Under the pieces are notes generated by a model, which worked only from the letters and a program-made list of their open reading frames with translations, ran no database searches and was not told where the DNA came from. Source: Leisingera aquaemixtae (lineage in GTDB: Bacteria > Pseudomonadota > Alphaproteobacteria > Rhodobacterales > Rhodobacteraceae). Taken from it: 64,000 bases of DNA. The DNA is taken from the NCBI RefSeq assembly GCF_001458395.1, contig NZ_CYSR01000010.1:378211-442210 (forward strand). The letters are read 5' to 3'. A program made the position numbers and the translations under genes. How positions within the stretch are numbered: the stretch's first letter is position 1; every line of letters starts with the position of its first letter. Below, one piece after another: positions 1 to 9,900 of this stretch.

Positions 1-2233
1 ACTCGCCGGACGAAATGAACTGGTCGAACATGATCTGGGCGCCGTTGGCAAAGTCGCCGAACTGGGCTTCCCACAGGGTCAGCGCGTTGGGTTCGGCCAG
101 CGAGTAGCCGTACTCAAAGCCCAGCACCGCGTATTCGCTCAGCGCCGAGTCGATCACCTCGTACTGGGACTGGCCCGCGCGGATGTTGTTGAGCGGGTAG
201 TAGCGTTCCTCGGTCTCCTGGTCGACGATGCCGGAATGGCGCTGCGAGAAGGTGCCGCGGGTGGCGTCCTGGCCGGCCAGGCGCACCGGGTAGCCTTCCA
301 GCAGCAGCGAGCCGAAGGCCAGAGCCTCGCCGGTGGCCCAGTCAAAGCCTTCGCCGGTCTCGAACATCTTGCCGCGGGCGTCCAGGAAGCGGCCCACCGT
401 GCGGTGCAGCGGGAAGCCGTCCGGCACCCGGCTGAGGGCGGTGCCGATTTCGGCCATGGTTTCCGGCGCAATGGCGGTGCTGCCGCGCTGGTAGTCGGCG
501 TCTTTCTTGTTGAGGTGCGACCAGCGCCCGTCCAGCCAGTCGGCCTTGTTGGGCTTGTAGTCCTTGCCGGCCTCGAACTCCTCGTTCAAATGGGCCTGGA
601 AGGCGGCCTTCATGTCCTCGATCTCGCCCTCGGGGATCAGCCCGTCCTTGACCAGCCGGTCGGTGTAGAGCGTCAGGGTGGTCTTGTGGCCCTTGATCTT
701 CTTGTACATCAAGGGGTTGGTGAACATCGGCTCGTCGCCTTCGTTGTGACCGAAGCGGCGGTAGCAGAAGATGTCGATGACCACATCCTTGTGGAACTTC
801 TGGCGGAACTCGGTGGCCACCTTGGCGGCGTGCACCACTGCCTCCGGGTCGTCGCCGTTCACGTGGAAGATCGGCGCCTCAACCACCAGCGCGTTGTCGG
901 TGGGGTAGGGGGAGGAGCGCGAGAAATGCGGTGCGGTGGTGAAACCGATCTGGTTGTTCACTACGATATGCATGGTGCCGCCGGTGCGGTGGCCGCGCAG
1001 GCCGGACAGCGCGAAGCATTCCGCCACCACGCCCTGGCCGGCAAAGGCGGCATCGCCGTGCAACAGGATCGGCAGCACCTGGGTGCGCTCGCCGTCGCCC
1101 AGCTGGTCCTGCTTGGCGCGGACTTTGCCCAGCACCACCGGGTTCACCGCCTCCAGGTGCGAGGGGTTGGCGGTCAGGCTGAGGTGCACGCTGTTGCCGT
1201 CGAATTCCCGGTCGGAGGAGGCGCCGAGGTGGTATTTCACGTCGCCGGAGCCGTCCACGTCCTCGGGCTTGAAGCTGCCGCCCTGGAATTCGTTGAAGAT
1301 CGCCCGGTAGGGCTTCTGCATCACATTGGCGAGCACCGACAGGCGGCCGCGGTGCGGCATGCCGATGACGATGTCGCGGACCCCCAGCGCGCCGCCGCGC
1401 TTGATGATCTGCTCCATCGCCGGAATCAGGCTCTCGCCGCCATCCAGGCCGAACCGCTTGGTGCCGGTGTATTTGACGTGCAGGAACTTCTCGAAGCCCT
1501 CGGCCTCGACCATCTTGTTGAGGATCGCCTTGCGGCCCTCGCGGGTAAAGGTGATTTCCTTGTCGTAGCCCTCGATCCGCTCCTTCAGCCAGGCGGATTG
1601 CTCGGGGTCGGAGATGTGCATGTACTGCAGCGCGAAGGTGCCGCAGTAGGTGCGCTTCACGATCTCGACGATCTGGCGCATCGTCGCGACCTGCAGGCCC
1701 AGCACGTTGTCGATGAAGATCGGCCGGTCCATGTCGCCGCCGGTGAAGCCGTAGGTCTTGGGGTCCAGCTCGGGGTGCGGGGTGGCGGCGCGCATGCCCA
1801 GCGGGTCGAGGTCTGCCGCCAGATGGCCGCGGATCCGATAGGCGCGGATCAGCATCAGGGCGCGGATCGAATCCAGCACCGCGCGCTGCACCTGGTCGTC
1901 GGTCAGCTCAACACCCTTGGCGGCGGCCTTGTCGCGGATCTTCTTGCCTGCTGCCTTGGCCTCAACGGGGGCCGGCCAGTCGCCGGTCAGCGCGCCGGTC
2001 AGCTCGTCTGCGGGCATCGGCGGCCAGTCCTTGCGCGCCCAGGAGGGGCCGGTGGCCTCTGCCTTCACGTCCAGTTCGGCATCGCCCATCTGGCGGAAAA
2101 ACTCCGCCCAGGCGGCATCCACCGCGTTCGGGTCATTGGCGTACTGGGCATAGAGCTGCTCCAGATACTCCGCATTGTGCCCCTGCATGAAAGAGGAGGC
2201 GTGGAAGAGGTCGTTGGGGCTTTGATCGGTCAT
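1..2233 (-). CDS. sucA: 2-oxoglutarate dehydrogenase E1 component, 3'-truncated by the window edge
   Basis: Thiamine-diphosphate E1 subunit of the 2-oxoglutarate dehydrogenase complex, which decarboxylates 2-oxoglutarate and passes the succinyl group to SucB. I translated the minus strand from the ATG at 2233 (MTDQSPNDLFHASSFMQGHN); about 744 residues lie in the window against roughly 985 for the family. Recognisable E1 blocks include IGMPHRGRLSVLANV, VVLGKVRAKQDQ, the ThDP-binding HGDAAFAGQGVV, and NQIGFTT and FGHNEGDEP. It is the most downstream gene seen in the suc operon; sucB and lpd would be expected beyond coordinate 1. The start lies 31 bases after the stop of the 264-residue unknown gene, so it is probably co-transcribed with it. 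Confidence 0.97.
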   Translation of the reverse strand, partial: MTDQSPNDLFHASSFMQGHNAEYLEQLYAQYANDPNAVDAAWAEFFRQMGDAELDVKAEATGPSWARKDWPPMPADELTGALTGDWPAPVEAKAAGKKIRDKAAAKGVELTDDQVQRAVLDSIRALMLIRAYRIRGHLAADLDPLGMRAATPHPELDPKTYGFTGGDMDRPIFIDNVLGLQVATMRQIVEIVKRTYCGTFALQYMHISDPEQSAWLKERIEGYDKEITFTREGRKAILNKMVEAEGFEKFLHVKYTGTKRFGLDGGESLIPAMEQIIKRGGALGVRDIVIGMPHRGRLSVLANVMQKPYRAIFNEFQGGSFKPEDVDGSGDVKYHLGASSDREFDGNSVHLSLTANPSHLEAVNPVVLGKVRAKQDQLGDGERTQVLPILLHGDAAFAGQGVVAECFALSGLRGHRTGGTMHIVVNNQIGFTTAPHFSRSSPYPTDNALVVEAPIFHVNGDDPEAVVHAAKVATEFRQKFHKDVVIDIFCYRRFGHNEGDEPMFTNPLMYKKIKGHKTTLTLYTDRLVKDGLIPEGEIEDMKAAFQAHLNEEFEAGKDYKPNKADWLDGRWSHLNKKDADYQRGSTAIAPETMAEIGTALSRVPDGFPLHRTVGRFLDARGKMFETGEGFDWATGEALAFGSLLLEGYPVRLAGQDATRGTFSQRHSGIVDQETEERYYPLNNIRAGQSQYEVIDSALSEYAVLGFEYGYSLAEPNALTLWEAQFGDFANGAQIMFDQFISSGE

Positions 2234-2264
2234 GTCATTCGGCCTTTACAGACTGGCGGTCTTT

Positions 2265-3059
2265 TCAAGCTGCGATATAGTTGTGCTCAACCCACACGAA
2301 CAATGATGGCAGTGAATTGATGCTTTGATAATATCCGGAGGGATCTCCGAAGGCGGCGGCTTTCATTGCAACATTGGAGTGCTCTCGGGGTAATCCCTTT
2401 GTCATTCGCCCAAACAGCATCTTTTCTCCGTGGCAGGAGTTGCCCTCCGTTAACAGAATGCAGTCCGAAACTGAGTTCGCTTCAGTATCTGACAAAGAGG
2501 ATGCGAGCCCGAAGGTTTCCAGTTTCTCAGCATTGTTTCGGGTTTCCGAACTGGAATAGTCATGCAAAGAAATTACCCATGCAAAAGCCTCACCGGAGAC
2601 AGTTCGCTCAGTATTGGGCTTCAACAGAGCAAGTGTCTTGCCACATTTGTCCCGCCATAGCGAACTGCCCGGGTCTTCAAAATCACTGAGGAACTGTCGT
2701 GACGTTGCATTGCCTTCCGTCGGATTCGACTTCCGCGTCCGGTGTGAGCTGGGATTGTTCTCGTCGGTGATGTCCTTTAGCAATCTTCCACGGACATTCG
2801 GCAGCAAATGCTCGTCTGCATAGTAGACCGCGTCCCTCATAATTGCCTGCCAAACGGGGTCGTCGTCACGCGTAAACCCGGCTTCTTGAAGAACTTCTAC
2901 AGGCAATTCGCGGAATGAACTCGCAGGATGGGAGTTTGCTATTCTGCGAGCCAATGATGCTGCGACCCAAAAAGGGTCACCTGCGGAATGGAGTGCGCAT
3001 TCCTCCTCACTCGCCGATTGGCGGGTGATTTTCTTTTGAGGAACGCGCAACCAGGACAT
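2265..3059 (-). CDS. Unrecognised 264-residue protein inside the suc operon
   Basis: I do not recognise this protein. It has no signal peptide and no evident membrane segment. The N-terminal half is polar and helical (for example VWQAIMRDAVYYADEHLLPN near residues 68-88), and the middle is low-complexity and rich in Ser, Asn and Thr (NPSSHRTRKSNPTEGN). The ATG is one base beyond the sucD stop (TAAGATG), and 31 bases separate its stop from sucA, so it sits in the operon rather than beside it. The stretch is visibly AT-richer than the suc genes and its codon use is less biased, which suggests later acquisition. The opposite strand holds only short overlapping frames. The reading frame is well supported, the function is unknown. 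Confidence 0.75.
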   Translation of the reverse strand: MSWLRVPQKKITRQSASEEECALHSAGDPFWVAASLARRIANSHPASSFRELPVEVLQEAGFTRDDDPVWQAIMRDAVYYADEHLLPNVRGRLLKDITDENNPSSHRTRKSNPTEGNATSRQFLSDFEDPGSSLWRDKCGKTLALLKPNTERTVSGEAFAWVISLHDYSSSETRNNAEKLETFGLASSLSDTEANSVSDCILLTEGNSCHGEKMLFGRMTKGLPREHSNVAMKAAAFGDPSGYYQSINSLPSLFVWVEHNYIAA

Positions 3060-3060
3060 C

Positions 3061-3945
3061 TTACTTGCCGATCGCTTTCAGTACCGCTTCACCGAGGCCC
3101 GCCGGGCTTTCGGCGACCACGATGCCTGCGGATTTCATCGCTTCGATCTTGTCCTCGGCGCCGCCCTTGCCGCCGGCGACGATGGCACCGGCATGGCCCA
3201 TGCGGCGGCCCGGAGGGGCGGTGCGCCCGGCAATGAAGCCTGCAACCGGCTTGGAACGGCCCTTCTTGGCCTCATCGGCCAGGAACTGCGCGGCCTCTTC
3301 CTCGGCAGAGCCGCCGATTTCGCCGATCATGATGATGCTCTCGGTTTCGTCATCCGCCAGGAACCATTCCAAGACATCGATATGCTCGGTGCCCTTGATC
3401 GGGTCGCCGCCGATGCCCACGCAGGTGGACTGGCCCAGGCCAACGTCGGTTGTCTGTTTCACGGCCTCGTAGGTAAGCGTGCCGGAGCGCGATACAACCC
3501 CGACGGTGCCGCGCTTGTGGATGTGGCCGGGCATGATGCCGATCTTGCAGGCATCGGGGGTGATGACGCCGGGGCAGTTGGGGCCGATCAGGATCGAGGA
3601 GGAGTTCTCCAGCGCCCGTTTCACCTTCATCATGTCGAGAACCGGGATGCCCTCGGTGATGGCCACGATCACTTCCATTTCCGCGTCGATCGCTTCCAGG
3701 ATCGAGTCGGCGGCAAACGGCGGCGGCACGTAGATCACCGTGGCATTGGCCTCGGTCACGTGCTTGGCTTCATGCACGGAGTTGAAGACCGGCAGGTTCA
3801 GGTGGGTCTGGCCGCCTTTGCCGGGGGTCACGCCGCCGACCATCTTGGTGCCGTAGGCGATGGCCTGTTCGGAGTGGAAAGTGCCTTGCGAGCCGGTAAA
3901 GCCCTGACAGATGACCTTGGTGTTTTCGTCGATGAGGACTGCCAT
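3061..3945 (-). CDS. sucD: Succinyl-CoA ligase (ADP-forming) subunit alpha
   Basis: Alpha subunit of succinyl-CoA synthetase, which converts succinyl-CoA to succinate with substrate-level phosphorylation in the TCA cycle. It is 294 residues, normal for the family. The CoA-binding N-terminus ([19 protein letters not shown]) is followed by the ligase domain with [19 protein letters not shown] and the phosphohistidine loop RMGHAGAIV, with the active His near residue 251. The partner sucC lies upstream at 5371-6564, but unlike the usual adjacent sucCD arrangement two genes separate them. It starts 12 bases after the GT25 stop and is followed by the 264-residue unknown gene after one base. Confidence 0.98.
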   Translation of the reverse strand: MAVLIDENTKVICQGFTGSQGTFHSEQAIAYGTKMVGGVTPGKGGQTHLNLPVFNSVHEAKHVTEANATVIYVPPPFAADSILEAIDAEMEVIVAITEGIPVLDMMKVKRALENSSSILIGPNCPGVITPDACKIGIMPGHIHKRGTVGVVSRSGTLTYEAVKQTTDVGLGQSTCVGIGGDPIKGTEHIDVLEWFLADDETESIIMIGEIGGSAEEEAAQFLADEAKKGRSKPVAGFIAGRTAPPGRRMGHAGAIVAGGKGGAEDKIEAMKSAGIVVAESPAGLGEAVLKAIGK

Positions 3946-3957
3946 GTTTCGGTTCCT

Positions 3958-4803
3958 TCAAGCGGTATGTGTGTGTTGGGTCTGCGGGGTGGCCAGTGCC
4001 TGGCCGTCGAAGCGGATTTTTTCGAGGGTGGCCCGCCCCAGGACCACATGGGGAAGTATTCGGAAGCCGCCGCGGAATTCACAGATTCCGCGCCGGAGTT
4101 TCTGGCGGATCAGCGGCCAGCCCCTGGGCCGGTGGCGTGGCGGGCCGACGCCAACCTCGCCCGGTGCCTCATTGCCCTGTTCGGCCAATGCGGGCTGGAC
4201 CTGGTAGACGGCGATGCCGCGTGCAGGCAGCGAGGCGTCGAAGTTGAACAGCAGGTTGTCGAGCGTGATGCAGAACGGGCGGCTGTCCAGCAGGTGCTGT
4301 GCAGCCTTGCGCGAGATCACGTAAGCCGCCCCGCCGGCGTGGCGGGACAGCATCTGCCGCACCTCGCGGCCCAGATGGGTGAAACCATCCTTGCCAAGCG
4401 CCACCTGCAGCCTGTTGGCCCGCCAGCGTTCAAACTTGACGATGCCGGCGTCTGCAGGCCACCAGGACAGATCCGCCAGCCAGGCACCGGTGTCGGGCGA
4501 CAGAAAAACGTCATCTTCCAGGATCAGCGCCACATCGGCATCTGATCTCAGAAACGCCTCCCAGGCCTTGGCATGGCTGAGGGTGCAGGCCATGTCCTTG
4601 GTCTGGAAATAGCCCCAGTGCCCCTCGGAGCGGCACTGCTGCAGCATCTCCTCGCGGCTGACCTTGGTGCTGTCCACCGCATCAATGCGCACAGCCGAAA
4701 GCCCGGCCTGATCCAGCTCCTGCTGCATCAGCGCTGCCCGGCCGGTGGCCTGCTGCAAGCCTATGAGGTAGACAGCCGCCTTCACCGGATCTGGCCCTTG
4801 CAC
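3958..4803 (-). CDS. Glycosyltransferase family 25 (LPS glycosyltransferase type)
   Basis: Predicted GT25 enzyme of the LOS/LPS galactosyltransferase type, transferring a sugar during cell-envelope polysaccharide synthesis; substrate unknown. The 281-residue protein starts with the family beta strand AAVYLIGLQQATGRAALMQQ. It has the conserved TLSHAKAWEAFL (near 74-85), the LILEDDVFL strand carrying the metal-binding Glu-Asp-Asp, and GAAYVISRKAAQHLL. The C-terminal part, rich in Arg and Pro, is less conserved. It lies between the 175-residue unknown gene (36-base gap) and sucD (12-base gap), all on the minus strand, so an envelope enzyme appears to be co-transcribed with TCA-cycle genes. Confidence 0.88.
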   Translation of the reverse strand: MQGPDPVKAAVYLIGLQQATGRAALMQQELDQAGLSAVRIDAVDSTKVSREEMLQQCRSEGHWGYFQTKDMACTLSHAKAWEAFLRSDADVALILEDDVFLSPDTGAWLADLSWWPADAGIVKFERWRANRLQVALGKDGFTHLGREVRQMLSRHAGGAAYVISRKAAQHLLDSRPFCITLDNLLFNFDASLPARGIAVYQVQPALAEQGNEAPGEVGVGPPRHRPRGWPLIRQKLRRGICEFRGGFRILPHVVLGRATLEKIRFDGQALATPQTQHTHTA

Positions 4804-4839
4804 GAAACCAGTCTCTGCTCTGTTGTGAAGAACAACATT

Positions 4840-5367
4840 CTAAGCGGTTCCTTTCTCAGCGGTTTGTCCTCGCAGAAGATAACCCCAAGCAACGCCTTGG
4901 GGGACAACGTGAAATGCCTCCCCCTGATCGCTTTGGATTTCGAATGCTACAACCATATCTGCTTTATCGAACTGCAAGACTTCATTGCCGCGCATCTCAC
5001 CGCGATCCATCAGGATCGCAATTTTTCTTGCGTGTATGATCTTGTTAATCGCCTTCCGAAGGTTCTTTTCGAAAGAAAAGGTCTCACTATAGTACCGAGC
5101 AAGGTGATTGTCTGTACCTGTTTCCACAACTTGAGATGTGTGGTCGCCCTCAAATTCCAGAACTCTCCGTGCGTGAACTGCGAAGCGGAATGCTGTGTTC
5201 AGGATGTCCTTAAGAACGACCTTTCTAAGCTCTTCTTCTCCAGCGGGATAAGCAGAGTTGCAAAGTGAATATAGTTTAACTGCTTCGGCGGAAGCTTCTA
5301 CTTCCGACCAAACATGCAAACCTTCACCTTGCTGCGTAAACCGCTGAAGCCGAAGAGGCGTATTCAC
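4840..5367 (-). CDS. Unrecognised 175-residue protein inside the suc operon
   Basis: Not recognised. The frame opens with GTG at 5367 ([11 protein letters not shown]), three bases after the sucC stop, with a GAAGGG-like ribosome site inside the end of sucC. A central helical stretch rich in Lys, Arg, Glu and His ([20 protein letters not shown], residues about 105-124) is followed by a beta-rich part containing [19 protein letters not shown]. There is no signal peptide or transmembrane segment. Base composition is AT-richer than in sucC and sucD, like the other unknown gene in this operon. The tight spacing argues for a real translated gene, but GTG as start and the lack of a family keep confidence moderate. 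Confidence 0.68.
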   Translation of the reverse strand: MNTPLRLQRFTQQGEGLHVWSEVEASAEAVKLYSLCNSAYPAGEEELRKVVLKDILNTAFRFAVHARRVLEFEGDHTSQVVETGTDNHLARYYSETFSFEKNLRKAINKIIHARKIAILMDRGEMRGNEVLQFDKADMVVAFEIQSDQGEAFHVVPQGVAWGYLLRGQTAEKGTA

Positions 5368-5370
5368 GTC

Positions 5371-6564
5371 TCAGCCCTTCACCGCCTTCACGATTTTCTC
5401 GGCGCCGTCCTTGAGGTTGTCGGCGGCGATCACGTCGAGGCCGGAGGTGTTGATGATCTCCTTGCCTTTCTCGACGTTGGTGCCTTCGAGGCGGACAACC
5501 AGCGGCACCTTCAGACCGACTTCCTTGACCGCGGCAACCACGCCCTCGGCGATCACGTCGCAGCGCATGATGCCGCCGAAGATGTTGACCAGGATGCCTT
5601 TGACGTTGGGATCGGAGGTGATGATTTTGAACGCCTCGGTCACCTTCTCCTTGGTGGCGCCGCCGCCCACGTCGAGGAAGTTGGCGGGTTCCGCGCCATA
5701 AAGCTTGATGATGTCCATGGTGGCCATCGCGAGCCCTGCGCCGTTCACCATGCAGCCGATCTCACCGTCGAGCGCGATGTAGTTCAGGTCGTACTTGGAG
5801 GCTTCCAGCTCTTTCGGGTCTTCCTCGGTGGTGTCGCGCAGCTCTGCCACGTCGGCGTGGCGGTAGACCGCGTTGCCGTCAAAGCCGACCTTGGCGTCCA
5901 GCACCTTGAGGTTGCCGTCATCGGCGATGATCAGCGGGTTGATCTCCAGCATCTCCATGTCCTTCTCGACGAAGGCTTTGTAGAGCTGGCCCATCAGCTT
6001 GACGCACTGCTTGACCTGCTGGCCTTCGAGGCCCAGCGAGAACGCGATGCGGCGGCCGTGGTAGGGCTGGTAGCCGGTGGCCGGGTCCACGGAGAAGGAC
6101 AGGATCTTTTCAGGGGTGGCGGCGGCCACTTCCTCGATGTCCATGCCGCCCTCGGTGGAGCAGACAAAGGAGATGCGCGAGGTCTGGCGGTCCACCAGCA
6201 GCGCCAGGTACAGCTCGCGCTCGATGCCGGAGCCGGCCTCGATGTAGATGCGGTTCACCTGCTTGCCCGCGGGGCCGGTCTGATGGGTGACCAGGGTGCG
6301 GCCCAGCATCTTCTTGGCTTCTTCGGCAGCTTCTTCCACCGATTTGGTCAGGCGCACGCCGCCTTTCTCGCCGGCATCGGCTTCCTTGAAGGAGCCTTTG
6401 CCGCGGCCGCCCGCATGGATCTGTGCCTTCACGACCCACAGCGGGCCGTCGAGCTCACCGGCGGCGGTTTTGGCTTCCTCGGCCCGCAGAACCACGCGTC
6501 CGTCGGACACCGGCGCGCCGTAGCTGCGAAGAAGGGCTTTGGCCTGATATTCGTGGATGTTCAT
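5371..6564 (-). CDS. sucC: Succinyl-CoA ligase (ADP-forming) subunit beta
   Basis: ATP-grasp beta subunit of succinyl-CoA synthetase, pairing with SucD. It is 397 residues, the usual length. The N-terminus [19 protein letters not shown] is typical. It is followed by the nucleotide-binding [17 protein letters not shown] (about 45-61), [12 protein letters not shown], the metal-binding [13 protein letters not shown], and the C-terminal ligase-CoA part with NFLDVGGGA and [16 protein letters not shown]. It is the first gene of the suc operon. The upstream region carries two TGTGATCACA palindromes. Confidence 0.98.
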   Translation of the reverse strand: MNIHEYQAKALLRSYGAPVSDGRVVLRAEEAKTAAGELDGPLWVVKAQIHAGGRGKGSFKEADAGEKGGVRLTKSVEEAAEEAKKMLGRTLVTHQTGPAGKQVNRIYIEAGSGIERELYLALLVDRQTSRISFVCSTEGGMDIEEVAAATPEKILSFSVDPATGYQPYHGRRIAFSLGLEGQQVKQCVKLMGQLYKAFVEKDMEMLEINPLIIADDGNLKVLDAKVGFDGNAVYRHADVAELRDTTEEDPKELEASKYDLNYIALDGEIGCMVNGAGLAMATMDIIKLYGAEPANFLDVGGGATKEKVTEAFKIITSDPNVKGILVNIFGGIMRCDVIAEGVVAAVKEVGLKVPLVVRLEGTNVEKGKEIINTSGLDVIAADNLKDGAEKIVKAVKG

Positions 6565-6677
6565 CTGAAACTGTCCCGTCTGGCTGCAATTGTCTGTCGT
6601 TCAATAGGCCGTGTTAAAGCCAAGTGTTAAAGGCTTATTTGACGGGAAGCAGAGAAATGGGGAAGATTTTCAGGTTT

Positions 6678-6708
6678 TGTGATCACAGGTTTTGGGGGTG
6701 TGATCACA
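6678..6708 (-). promoter_or_regulatory. Paired TGTGATCACA palindromes upstream of the suc operon
   Basis: Two exact copies of the 10-base palindrome TGTGATCACA lie at 6678-6687 and 6699-6708, 21 bases start to start (two helical turns), about 115-145 bases upstream of the sucC start. A matching pair precedes sdhC at 13474-13503. Such spacing fits two dimers of one regulator on the same face of the DNA. The regulator is unknown; the symmetric TGT/ACA ends would suit a GntR-type protein. The site is seen directly; its role is inferred. Confidence 0.65.
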
Positions 6709-6813
6709 ATTTACCGGAGGCTTAACGGCGGTGATTTGAGGCTGAGACCAAGGGCTGTGCCCGCCGCATCATAGACCAAAAGCGTCAGCCGCCAGACCGG
6801 GGACGCTGCGGCA

Positions 6814-6842
6814 ATAAAAAAGGGCCCGCCAGACGCGGGCCC
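6814..6842 (-). terminator. Rho-independent terminator of mdh
   Basis: On the minus strand a perfect 8-bp stem GGGCCCGC/GCGGGCCC with a 5-base loop (6822-6842) is followed by a run of six or more T (plus-strand A run at 6815-6821). It lies about 25 bases after the mdh stop and so separates mdh from the suc operon. Confidence 0.85.
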
Positions 6843-6867
6843 CTTGAATGCCGGGTTGCTTCGGCGC

Positions 6868-7950
<1,083 letters not shown>

Positions 7951-7988
7951 CTAAACGGTCTTTAATTCAGGGCTTTCAGGGGCGGGCT

Positions 7989-8744
7989 ATGGCGGCATTT
8001 GATGCGCTGTTTTTCGTTTTTGCCATTCCTGCGGTCGTTTTTGCGGGCGTCTCCAAGGGCGGTTTCGGGTCCGGCGCCGCCTTTGCCTCGGCGGCGATTC
8101 TGGCACTGGTGCTGGAGCCGGGAATGGCGCTGGCTCTGATGCTGCCTTTGCTGATGCTGATCGACGTGGCCACGCTGAAACCCTATTGGGGGCGCTGGAA
8201 CATGGGGGCCGCGCTGCTGCTGATCGCGGGCGGGCTGCCGGGGGTGGCGCTGGGGGCGTGGCTCTATACCTCGGTGGACGCCGATGCGATGCGGGTGCTG
8301 ATCGGCGCGGTAGCGGTGGGGTTCGTGCTGTGGCAGCTGCGCGCCCGGCTGGGTCTGCGGACCGTTGCGGCACGGCCGTTATCGCGCCTTGCGGGTCTCG
8401 CCGCCGGGCTGGCGGTGGGCTTCACCAGTTTTGTCAGCCATGCGGGCGGGCCGCCGGCCGCGGTCTATCTCCTCAGCCTCAAGTTGCGGAAGACGGAATA
8501 CCAGGCCAGCACGGTGCTGATTTTCTGGGCGATCAACATTGCCAAGGCGGTGCCTTATGCCGGACTGGGGATGTTCACACGTGAAACGCTGATGCTGGAT
8601 CTGATGCTGGCGCCCTTTGCCCTGCTCGGGGCCTGGCTGGGGGTGAAGCTGCATCACGGCATTCCGGAGCGCTGGTTCTTTGCGCTGACCTATGTTTTGC
8701 TGACGGTCACCGGCAGCAAGCTGATCTGGGACGGGCTGACATGA
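7989..8744 (+). CDS. TauE/SafE-family sulfite exporter-like membrane protein
   Basis: Integral inner-membrane protein of 251 residues with about eight hydrophobic segments, of the TauE/SafE (DUF81) anion-exporter family; some members export sulfite or sulfoacetate. Family marks are the N-terminal glycine-rich stretch FAGVSKGGFGSGAAF, the central GFTSFVSHAGGPPAAVYLL, and GAWLGVKLHHGIPERWFF near the C-terminus. It overlaps the GNAT gene by four bases (ATGA), so the two are translationally coupled. A second family member lies at 33866-34789. The substrate cannot be told from sequence. Confidence 0.9.
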   Translation: MAAFDALFFVFAIPAVVFAGVSKGGFGSGAAFASAAILALVLEPGMALALMLPLLMLIDVATLKPYWGRWNMGAALLLIAGGLPGVALGAWLYTSVDADAMRVLIGAVAVGFVLWQLRARLGLRTVAARPLSRLAGLAAGLAVGFTSFVSHAGGPPAAVYLLSLKLRKTEYQASTVLIFWAINIAKAVPYAGLGMFTRETLMLDLMLAPFALLGAWLGVKLHHGIPERWFFALTYVLLTVTGSKLIWDGLT

Positions 8745-9232
8745 GCATGGAACTATGCCACCGCCTGCGCCGTGCGGGTGAGCGGGACTACCGCGATTTG
8801 TTGTGTCTGTACCGGGAGCTGATGGGGGAAATTCCAGTCCTGGCCGGCACAGGGGGTGCCGAGATGTTGCGCCGTATCCTGGAACATCCGGGCACTTGCA
8901 TCGCGGTGGCCGAAGTGGAGGCGCAAGTGGTGTCGGCCGCCACGCTGCACATCCTTCCCAACCTTACCCACGGAGGGCGGCCCTATGCGCTGATTGAGAA
9001 CGTGGTGACACTGCGTGCCTTCCAGGGCCGGGGGCTGGGCCGGGCGGTGATGGGCTTTGCCCGGGACGCAGCCTGGGCGGAAGATGCCTATAAAATCATG
9101 CTTCTGACCGGCAAGGCGGCCGCAGCGCGCGGCTTCTATGAACGGCTTGGCTATTCCGGTGACGACAAGCACGCGATGACCCTGCGCCGCAGCCCGGCCC
9201 GCAAACCGCCGCCTGGAAACCTGCCTCAATAA
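8741..9232 (+). CDS. GNAT-family N-acetyltransferase
   Basis: Small acetyltransferase of 163 residues. The acetyl-CoA binding segment is VVTLRAFQGRGLGRAVMGFA (about residues 88-107), matching the Q/R-x-x-G-x-G/A signature, followed by KIMLLTGKAAAARGFYERLGY. Substrate unknown. Translation is coupled to the TauE-like gene through an ATGA overlap; a second ATG two codons in is possible. It converges with the small exported protein at 9237-9551. Confidence 0.88.
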   Translation: MSMELCHRLRRAGERDYRDLLCLYRELMGEIPVLAGTGGAEMLRRILEHPGTCIAVAEVEAQVVSAATLHILPNLTHGGRPYALIENVVTLRAFQGRGLGRAVMGFARDAAWAEDAYKIMLLTGKAAAARGFYERLGYSGDDKHAMTLRRSPARKPPPGNLPQ

Positions 9233-9236
9233 CTGC

Positions 9237-9551
9237 TCAGACGTCGCTGTCTGTGTTTGGCAATGCTTCTGCGAGCACTTCGTAGGACTGGCCGGAGGCG
9301 ACCAGGCAGGTCATGCCGTTGGGGGTGGTCACGGTGATCGTCCAGCTGCCGGTCTCGTCCGACGCGAAGGTCTCCATCACCATGCCCTGCTGGCCCATAC
9401 CGATGCTTTGGCGGCTTTCGCCGTATTTCTCGGCCAGGCGTTTCACGACCGTGTCGCGCGGCGCACAGTTGCGGCTTTGCGCGGCAGCGGGGGCTGCGGC
9501 CAGTGTCAGGGCGGCCAGGGCCGCTGGAAGTGCAAGTGTTGTCCTTTTCAT
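9237..9551 (-). CDS. Small exported protein of unknown function
   Basis: 104 residues with a clear Sec signal peptide: Lys-Arg start, a long Ala/Leu core and a likely cleavage after APAAA near residue 24. The mature part has one cysteine pair (NCAPRDTVV and MTCLVASG, spaced by about 52 residues) that could form a disulfide in the periplasm. GSWTITVTTPNGMTCLVASG looks like beta strands. I know no function for it; homologous short proteins are common in Rhodobacteraceae. Confidence 0.75.
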   Translation of the reverse strand: MKRTTLALPAALAALTLAAAPAAAQSRNCAPRDTVVKRLAEKYGESRQSIGMGQQGMVMETFASDETGSWTITVTTPNGMTCLVASGQSYEVLAEALPNTDSDV

Positions 9552-9900
9552 CCCGTTTTACCCTTTCCGGAACGGCCGGGCAGAGCAGGGTGCCGGACGG
9601 CAGCCCCCGTATCCCTGAGCGGGCCGGTGTGTGACGCAATTCGTGCTGCAGGCTCCATGCCTGCGGGCAGCAGGGGCGGCCCTGATGGGCGGCGGAGATC
9701 CTGTGCCTTAGTACCCTTCAGTGTGCCTGTCAGGTGCTGATAAGTGGTTAACCCTGCGGGCGCCGAAAAAGCACACGCTTTATCAGGGGCTTGCTGCAAT
9801 TGCGGGGAAGTTTACGCTGCGCTGCGGCGGAATTGTACTTGAAAGTATACAATCGAATCTGTACCGCTTTACGCAATAAAATAACTTCAGGAGAGCTTGC
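9552..9900. other. Intergenic region upstream of mcl2
   Basis: 349 bases between divergent genes. The part near 9552-9720 is GC-rich with no frame I would defend; the part after about 9730 becomes AT-richer and should hold the mcl2 promoter and the inverted repeat at 9832-9853. No RNA gene recognised. Confidence 0.5.
9832..9853 (+). promoter_or_regulatory. Inverted repeat ATTGTA-N10-TACAAT upstream of mcl2
   Basis: Six-base arms ATTGTA (9832-9837) and TACAAT (9848-9853) separated by ten bases, ending 47 bases before the mcl2 start. The position fits an operator or a site overlapping the promoter. TACAAT itself resembles a -10 box. No regulator assigned. Confidence 0.4.

Noticed and set aside
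236..2320. 694-codon plus-strand frame antisense to sucA
   Set aside because: It is a shadow of the high-GC sucA gene: its protein is low-complexity (Val, Gly, His, Leu and Gln rich) and sucA motifs are clear on the other strand.
6678..6708. CRP/FNR-type sites for the TGTGATCACA copies
   Set aside because: CRP sites need TGTGA-N6-TCACA; here the halves touch with no spacer, and FNR uses TTGAT-N4-ATCAA.
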